This document shows positions 59,633 through 64,000 of a stretch of DNA of 64,000 nt, piece after piece (positions within the stretch are counted from its first letter, which is position 1; each line of letters starts with the position of its first letter). Source of the stretch: Natronorubrum thiooxidans (GTDB lineage: Archaea; Halobacteriota; Halobacteria; Halobacteriales; Natrialbaceae); the NCBI RefSeq assembly GCF_900156475.1, contig NZ_FTNR01000014.1:1-64000 (forward strand). Direction: 5' to 3'. The notes under the pieces were generated by a model, which saw only the letters and a program-made list of their open reading frames with translations, was not told the origin of the DNA and searched no databases. The translations under genes were made by a program, and so were the position numbers.

Positions 59633-61825
59633 TTACGGGGCCGGCGGCTCGCCGCCGTAGGCGTCGTGATCGCCGTAGAAGTTTCTCATTGCGAACTTCA
59701 GCTTCTCGGGATCGAGATCGATCAGTTCCTCGCGTTCCTCGTGTGGGAACGTACTGTTGACGCTGTATCTGCCGAGGTCGGCTTTGGCCGACCGTGAGTA
59801 GCGCTGATCGAGCAGCGCGCGGACGCCGACGTCCTCGGGCGAGCGGATCACCCGACCGAGCGCCTGTCTCGTTTTGCGGACCGTCGGAATCTCGACGGCG
59901 TAGCGCCAGCCCGTTTCGGTCCCCTCGAACGCCGCGTCGTAGGCCGCCTGGACCGCCTCGGCTCGATCGTCTAAATGCGGGTACGGAACGCCGACCACCA
60001 GCACCGTCGTCGCATCGTCGCCGTCGAAGCTCACCCCCTCCGCGAGGGTTCCCCACAGGGAAGTACACAACACCGCCCCATCGTCCGCGACGAACCGCTG
60101 GCGCAACTCCTCGACTGACTCGCCCGGCTCGTCCAGATACACCGTCTTCGCAGACTGGGCCTCGAGGCGGTCGGCGTAGCGCTCGGCCTCGCCGTAGTTG
60201 GGGAAAAAGGCGAGCGTGTTGCCGGGCGTCATCCGCACGGCGTCGTGGATCGTCTCCGTAACCGACTCCTGTACGTCGGGATCGTTTCGATCCGAGGAAA
60301 ACAGCGGCGGCGTCTCGACGGCGTACGTCCGTCGCCTGTCCTCGGGGAACTGCAGTCCGTAGGCCATCGTGACCGGCTCCTCGAGCCCCAGTACGCTCTC
60401 GGTGACGTCGAACGGCTGGAGGGTCGCACTCATCAGGACGGTGCTATAGACGTCGTCGAACAGCCGTCCGGTGACCTGTCGCGGTAGACAGGAGTACAGC
60501 TCCGCGCGGCCGTAGACCTCGTCGGTACCGGCATCGCGGGTGACGGCGACGACCGGATACAGCCCCTCCGTCGTCCCTTCCTCGAGCCACGCGTTGACGA
60601 ACGCCGCGGCCTGCAGGGTCTGACACTCCGTCCGGGTTGCCGTCTCGCCGTCGCGGTAGGCCTCTTCGTACTGCTCGTCTAACTCCTGGCCGAGTTCCAT
60701 CGCGGCCTCTAAGTCGTCGTCGATCCCCTGTCCGGAGTAGCGCTGGAGGAACTCGAGGGTCAGCTCGTCGCGTCGGTCCTCGTTGGCGATCGAGATATCA
60801 GTCCAGTTCTCGCCGACCGCCTCACGGTCACCGAAGCCAAACGACTCCTCGTAGGTCTCGACGAGCGCGCGGTGAAACGCCGAGAGGGCGTTGGCAGCGT
60901 CCGTCGAGCGCGGGTCATCGGTGTCCGCGAGTTCGTCCAGTGCCGAATCGAACGTCCGTTCAGAACAGGTCCGGGTCGCGTGCTCTCGAGCGGCGTCCTC
61001 GACGTTGTGGGCCTCGTCGAAGACGGCGATGACGTCCTCGGGGTCGCGACCGAGCCAGCGGAAAAACTGCTGTCGGATGGTCGAATCGAGCAGATGGTGG
61101 TAGTTACAGACAACGAGGTCGACGCCCTCGAGTCCCTCTTTTAAGAGTTCGTAGCCACACAGCTGCTGGTTTTCGGCGTACTCGTAGATCTCGTCGGGCG
61201 TGCGGACGTCCTCGAACAGCCAGCTAAAGAAGTCGTCCGTGTCGTCGGTCAGGTTGTTCCGATAGTACTCACAGATGTTCTGGTCTGCTAAATCCTCGAG
61301 TCGGTCCTCGATCGACTCGAGTTCGTCCATGACGGCGCTGCGGGCATCTGCCGCGCCGCCGTCGCCCTCTTGGCTCTCCGCGAGGAGTTCGCGCTGGCGG
61401 CGCTCGAGTTGGCGTTTGTCGCGTTCGGTATCGACGACCGCGCGGGTGTTGTCCCGCAGGGCCTGACACTCCTCATAGCCGACGTCGATGTGACACATCG
61501 AGGACTTGCCTTTGAACACGACCGCTCGAATCCGCTCTTCGCGGGTGATCGCGCGGGCCTCGGCGACGAACTGGCGCATCTGCTGGTGGACGTTGGTCGT
61601 GATGACGACCGTCTTGTCCTGCTCGCGGGCGACCTCGAGGGCAGGGACCAGCGACGAGAGCGTCTTGCCGGTCCCACAGGCCCCCTCGAAGAGGACGTTC
61701 TGCCCGCGAGTCAACGCGTTGTGGATGCGATCCATCGCCTCGCGCTGATTCTCGTACGGCTGGTCGTACGGGAAAAAGCGCATGTACCCGGCAGTCTCGG
61801 ACACGGTACGTGATTGGTCCTTCAT
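59633..61825 (-). CDS. Rad3/XPD-like (DinG-type) ATP-dependent DNA helicase
   Basis: A 730-residue superfamily 2 helicase. It starts MKDQSRTVSETAGYMRFFPY at 61825. Motif I EGACGTGKT, motif II VIAVFDEAHNVED (DEAH), SATLQPFD (III), TLAFFPNYGEAERYAD (IV), and VLCTSLWGTLAEGVSFDG (V) are present. Four Cys (SSMCHIDVGYEECQ, NICEYY, QLCGYE) lie between motifs Ia and II, where XPD has its 4Fe-4S cluster, so iron-sulphur binding is likely. It probably works in repair or R-loop removal. The upstream in-frame extension lacks conservation. Confidence 0.92.
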   Translation of the reverse strand: MKDQSRTVSETAGYMRFFPYDQPYENQREAMDRIHNALTRGQNVLFEGACGTGKTLSSLVPALEVAREQDKTVVITTNVHQQMRQFVAEARAITREERIRAVVFKGKSSMCHIDVGYEECQALRDNTRAVVDTERDKRQLERRQRELLAESQEGDGGAADARSAVMDELESIEDRLEDLADQNICEYYRNNLTDDTDDFFSWLFEDVRTPDEIYEYAENQQLCGYELLKEGLEGVDLVVCNYHHLLDSTIRQQFFRWLGRDPEDVIAVFDEAHNVEDAAREHATRTCSERTFDSALDELADTDDPRSTDAANALSAFHRALVETYEESFGFGDREAVGENWTDISIANEDRRDELTLEFLQRYSGQGIDDDLEAAMELGQELDEQYEEAYRDGETATRTECQTLQAAAFVNAWLEEGTTEGLYPVVAVTRDAGTDEVYGRAELYSCLPRQVTGRLFDDVYSTVLMSATLQPFDVTESVLGLEEPVTMAYGLQFPEDRRRTYAVETPPLFSSDRNDPDVQESVTETIHDAVRMTPGNTLAFFPNYGEAERYADRLEAQSAKTVYLDEPGESVEELRQRFVADDGAVLCTSLWGTLAEGVSFDGDDATTVLVVGVPYPHLDDRAEAVQAAYDAAFEGTETGWRYAVEIPTVRKTRQALGRVIRSPEDVGVRALLDQRYSRSAKADLGRYSVNSTFPHEEREELIDLDPEKLKFAMRNFYGDHDAYGGEPPAP

Positions 61826-61954
61826 TCGATAAAAGGGTTCGTCTCGATCAAACCGGCGACTGTCGCTGCCGCTGTGCCCACCAGGGGCTGTCGTTGACAC
61901 GGGCCGGCGAACGCGCGGTACAGCGACATCCGTCTCGAGTCCCTGCGCTCGAGT

Positions 61955-62362
61955 ATGGCCATCCCCGGATACGACTCCAGCAACGTCGCGGAGTTCACAC
62001 TCGAACACGCCGGCGCTCGCGTCGCCGTCGTCGCGGGCGTCGTTCCCGACGCGTTCGGACTCGAGAAAAGCGGACACGAACCACCCGTAGACGCCCTCTC
62101 GAGCCCCGTCTACCTCGTCGCGCTCGACGGGCTGAAGGCGGTCGAAGCGATGCGAATCGCGCTCGTGTACGATCCCTCGAGGCTCCCTCCCGGCGCGAGT
62201 CCGACCGACGTCGCGGTCGCCGTCGCCCGCGAGGACGGCTGGGATCCGCTCGAGTCGACCGTCGATCTGGAGGCGACGACGGTGACGACAGTGCTGAACG
62301 ATCGGCCGCCGGGCTCGACGGTTGTCGCAGGCTACGACGACAGCAACGGCGACGCGTACTGA
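61955..62362 (+). CDS. Uncharacterised haloarchaeal protein
   Basis: A 135-residue protein with alternating strands and helices: MAIPGYDSSNVAEFTLEHAG, ARVAVVAGVVPDAF, LVALDGLKAVEAMRIALVYD, TDVAVAVAREDGWDPLESTV and TVVAGYDDS. The alpha/beta order is tidy and the stop is followed by a palindromic repeat. I do not recognise the family. ATG 61955 has no visible Shine-Dalgarno. Confidence 0.65.
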   Translation: MAIPGYDSSNVAEFTLEHAGARVAVVAGVVPDAFGLEKSGHEPPVDALSSPVYLVALDGLKAVEAMRIALVYDPSRLPPGASPTDVAVAVAREDGWDPLESTVDLEATTVTTVLNDRPPGSTVVAGYDDSNGDAY

Positions 62363-62434
62363 TTCGATCTGCTGTACCGATCACCAGAAGCGGGGTCGGT
62401 GATCGGCGGTCAGTGATTACAGCGTCTGTATGAC
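62360..62434. repeat. Dispersed palindromic repeat, subfamily A copy 3 (diverged)
   Basis: TGATTCGATCTGCTGTACCGATCACCAG (quoted in part: TTCGATCTGCTGTACCG) pairs with ACAGCGTCTGTATGA at the other end. GATCACC and GGTGATCGGCGG form the inner stem. It starts at the stop codon region of the preceding gene. The left inner arm is shorter than in copies 1 and 2. Confidence 0.6.
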
Positions 62435-62507
62435 TAGCTCGTGCATGATCGAGCGCGAGGATGGCGATGGCGAAAGGATCGTCACCCCTCGACCTGTAGC
62501 CGACGGT

Positions 62508-63077
62508 ATGATCGCGATTTTCTCGGATACGCACAGCAGCCGTGGACACGACCTCGAGGGCGAGGCGCTGACGGCGGCCCGCGAGGCCGACGTCGTGATT
62601 CACGCGGGCGACTTTACGAGTCCGAGCGCGCTCGAAGCATTTCAAGACGAGTGCGAGGTGCTTCATGCCGTCCACGGAAACGCCGACAGCGCAGCCGTCC
62701 GGGATCGACTCCCGACGGCTCGCGTCGTCGAAGCGGGCGGCGTCCGGTTTGCAGTGACCCACCGGCGGGACGGCGGCGAGATGGGCCTCGTCATGTTCGG
62801 TCGCTCGAAACAGGCCGACGTCGTCGTCTCGGGCCACAGCCACCGACCGACGGTTATCGAGACCGAGGACTGTCTCCTGTTGAACCCCGGCAGCCACGCC
62901 GATCCGCGCGGGAATCGACCAGGATTCGCTGTCCTCGAGGCCGCCGACGCGAGAGACGAGGGCGACGAGCCAACCGGGGACGAGACGCGACTCGTCGGCG
63001 AGATTCGCCAGCCGGATGGAACGCTTGTGGATTCGTTCGAGGTCACTGGAACGGCGACAGCCGAAAGGGAGGAGTAA
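62508..63077 (+). CDS. YfcE/MJ0936-like metallophosphoesterase
   Basis: A 189-residue calcineurin-like phosphoesterase. Metal ligands are in MIAIFSDTHSS (D-x-H), VIHAGDFTSP (GD), AVHGNADSAAVR (GN), RFAVTHRRDGGE (H) and SGHSHRPTV (GHxH). NPGSHADPRG completes the small YfcE type. It should hydrolyse phosphodiesters or cyclic nucleotides. ATG 62508 gives the family N-terminus. Its stop is only three bases before the transposon end structure. Confidence 0.92.
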   Translation: MIAIFSDTHSSRGHDLEGEALTAAREADVVIHAGDFTSPSALEAFQDECEVLHAVHGNADSAAVRDRLPTARVVEAGGVRFAVTHRRDGGEMGLVMFGRSKQADVVVSGHSHRPTVIETEDCLLLNPGSHADPRGNRPGFAVLEAADARDEGDEPTGDETRLVGEIRQPDGTLVDSFEVTGTATAEREE

Positions 63078-63080
63078 ATC

Positions 63081-63208
63081 GCCTCGGGGTCAAGTGGTTC
63101 GAGACGCGGAGCGTCTCGTCATCAAGCGAGACCAGAGGTCTCGCGGACATCGCGGAGCTTCGCTCCGCTCAGTCACGGAAATCGAAAATTTCCGTACGAC
63201 CCCGAGGC
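63081..63208 (-). mobile_element. Four-hairpin structure at the 3' side of tnpB (transposon end/reRNA region)
   Basis: An 11-bp perfect inverted repeat GCCTCGGGGTC (63081-63091) / GACCCCGAGGC (63198-63208) encloses four stem-loops: 8-bp stem 63100-63118 (CGAGACGC/GCGTCTCG), 8-bp stem 63126-63144 (GCGAGACC/GGTCTCGC), 7-bp stem 63152-63168 (GCGGAGC/GCTCCGC) and 8-bp stem 63175-63195 (ACGGAAAT/ATTTCCGT). Together they form a closed five-way junction just after the tnpB stop. In IS200/IS605-type elements the reRNA (omegaRNA) guide comes from this position. Confidence 0.75.
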
Positions 63209-63227
63209 TTTCGCGTGGACTCCCGTT

Positions 63228-64000
63228 CTATGCCTCAACCGAGGCAGGGGGTACGTATTCCCCACTCACGTTCAGCGTCCCGCGATTCAAGCGCACATCT
63301 ACGGGTGCGCCTCCATCGTCTGCGTTTTGCCGACGACGGAGATACTGCAAACCGATGTTCTTGGAAGCGTTGTAGTCGGCGTGGTTCTCATACCCGCACT
63401 GCTGACACTCGAACGACTCCCCGTCACGGTTATCGTCGTGGGTAAACCCACACGTCGAACAACGCTTTGACGTATTGCGCGGGTCAACCTGTACGGCTTC
63501 GACACCGTGTTCTTCGGCCTTGTATTCAACGTACTCGTGGAGGCGTCGGAACGCCCAGACGTGTTGCCACGTCGCCTCGGGAATGTTCTCCCGAATGTAG
63601 GTCAAATCCTCGAACACGATGTGCGAACAGTCGTTCTCGACGGCCTCCTCGATAAGTTCGTTCGCCACCGTGTGCAGGTATATCTCGAACCGTCCATACT
63701 CTTTCTGTCCGACGCTTTCAATGTTTTCGTGGGCGTGACGAGACCCACACTGCTGGAGCGACCCACGACGCTTCTCGTACTCTCGACGCCAGTGGTTGAA
63801 CTCGTCTGCCGACCAGAATCGGCCCGTCGAAGCAACGGCGAGATTGTTGACGCCCAAATCCACACCAAGGACTGTTCTGTGCTTGGATTCGGATTCAGAC
63901 GGTTCTTCGTCTGCTTCGACTTTCCGCATTGAGGCGTGGAGATACCAGTCACCGTCGCGGTACTGCAAGTTCGCCATCCGAAACTCGAAGTCTTCGTCGG
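63228..64000 (-). CDS. tnpB: TnpB RNA-guided endonuclease (partial, 5' end outside window)
   Basis: At least 257 C-terminal residues; the frame stays open to base 64000. The RuvC sites are [14 protein letters not shown] (Asp), [12 protein letters not shown] (Glu) and [16 protein letters not shown] (Asp), with zinc ribbon CSTCGFTHD and CQQCGYEN. The IS1341-type TnpB cleaves DNA guided by RNA from the element's right end, favouring element retention. The stop TAG (63228-63230) is followed by in-frame codons NGSPRES, which continue the tail of many haloarchaeal relatives. No tnpA is visible in the window. Confidence 0.93.
   Translation of the reverse strand, partial: DEDFEFRMANLQYRDGDWYLHASMRKVEADEEPSESESKHRTVLGVDLGVNNLAVASTGRFWSADEFNHWRREYEKRRGSLQQCGSRHAHENIESVGQKEYGRFEIYLHTVANELIEEAVENDCSHIVFEDLTYIRENIPEATWQHVWAFRRLHEYVEYKAEEHGVEAVQVDPRNTSKRCSTCGFTHDDNRDGESFECQQCGYENHADYNASKNIGLQYLRRRQNADDGGAPVDVRLNRGTLNVSGEYVPPASVEA

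Noticed and set aside
63081-63208. CRISPR array
   Set aside because: The repeated stems differ in sequence and there are no regularly spaced identical repeats with spacers; no cas genes occur in the window.

Overview
The window is chromosomal DNA from a halophilic archaeon (class Halobacteria; an order Natrialbales genus such as Natrinema or Haloterrigena is my inference). The evidence is high GC with frequent CTCGAG-type codon pairs, very acidic proteins, archaeal information-processing genes (uL16/L10e, MCM helicase, TFB, a Rad3/XPD-type helicase, Orc1/Cdc6), LysW-type arginine biosynthesis, type IV pilins with the haloarchaeal PilA H-domain, a PGF-CTERM-like protein and haloarchaeal TnpB elements.

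Layout. 1-90 is the 3' end of an IS200/IS605-type tnpB. 165-18200 is ordinary chromosome: Hsp20, a STAS-like protein, an SDR, an ATP-grasp protein, L10e, a site-2 protease with CBS domains, an ABC-2 exporter, a quinone-reductase-like enzyme, beta-carbonic anhydrase, a cold shock protein, a DtxR-type-operator-controlled iron/cobalamin ABC transporter, a methyltransferase, a helicase and a BofA-like protein. A tRNA-Pro(UGG) at 18283-18355 is the attachment site of an integrated virus-like element that runs to 39995. Its ends carry a 16-bp direct repeat.

The provirus (about 21.6 kb) has a left arm of translationally coupled plus-strand genes (18444-21909), then an AT-rich cargo zone (about 22250-25770) with a SIR2-domain protein, an unknown convergent gene and a membrane protein. 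A long minus-strand block follows (32508 down to 25797) whose order matches the pleolipovirus core: four-TM VP3-like protein, secreted/membrane-anchored surface proteins, small membrane proteins, then an ATPase. Two tandem type IV pilin genes, an Orc1/Cdc6 gene followed by 11-bp iterons, a phiH1-repressor-like regulator, a PadR-like regulator, a small coiled protein and a tyrosine integrase complete it.

The right flank (40418-64000) carries MCM with a 642-residue intein, TFB, threonine synthase, the complete LysW-dependent arginine set argG-argH-argW-argX-argC-argB-argD-argE-argF on the minus strand, several small or membrane proteins, a Rad3-like helicase, a YfcE-type phosphoesterase, and at the edge a second tnpB with a striking four-hairpin structure at its 3' side. 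A family of palindromic repeats of about 70-85 bp with shared ends occurs six times in the non-proviral part of the window and never inside the provirus.
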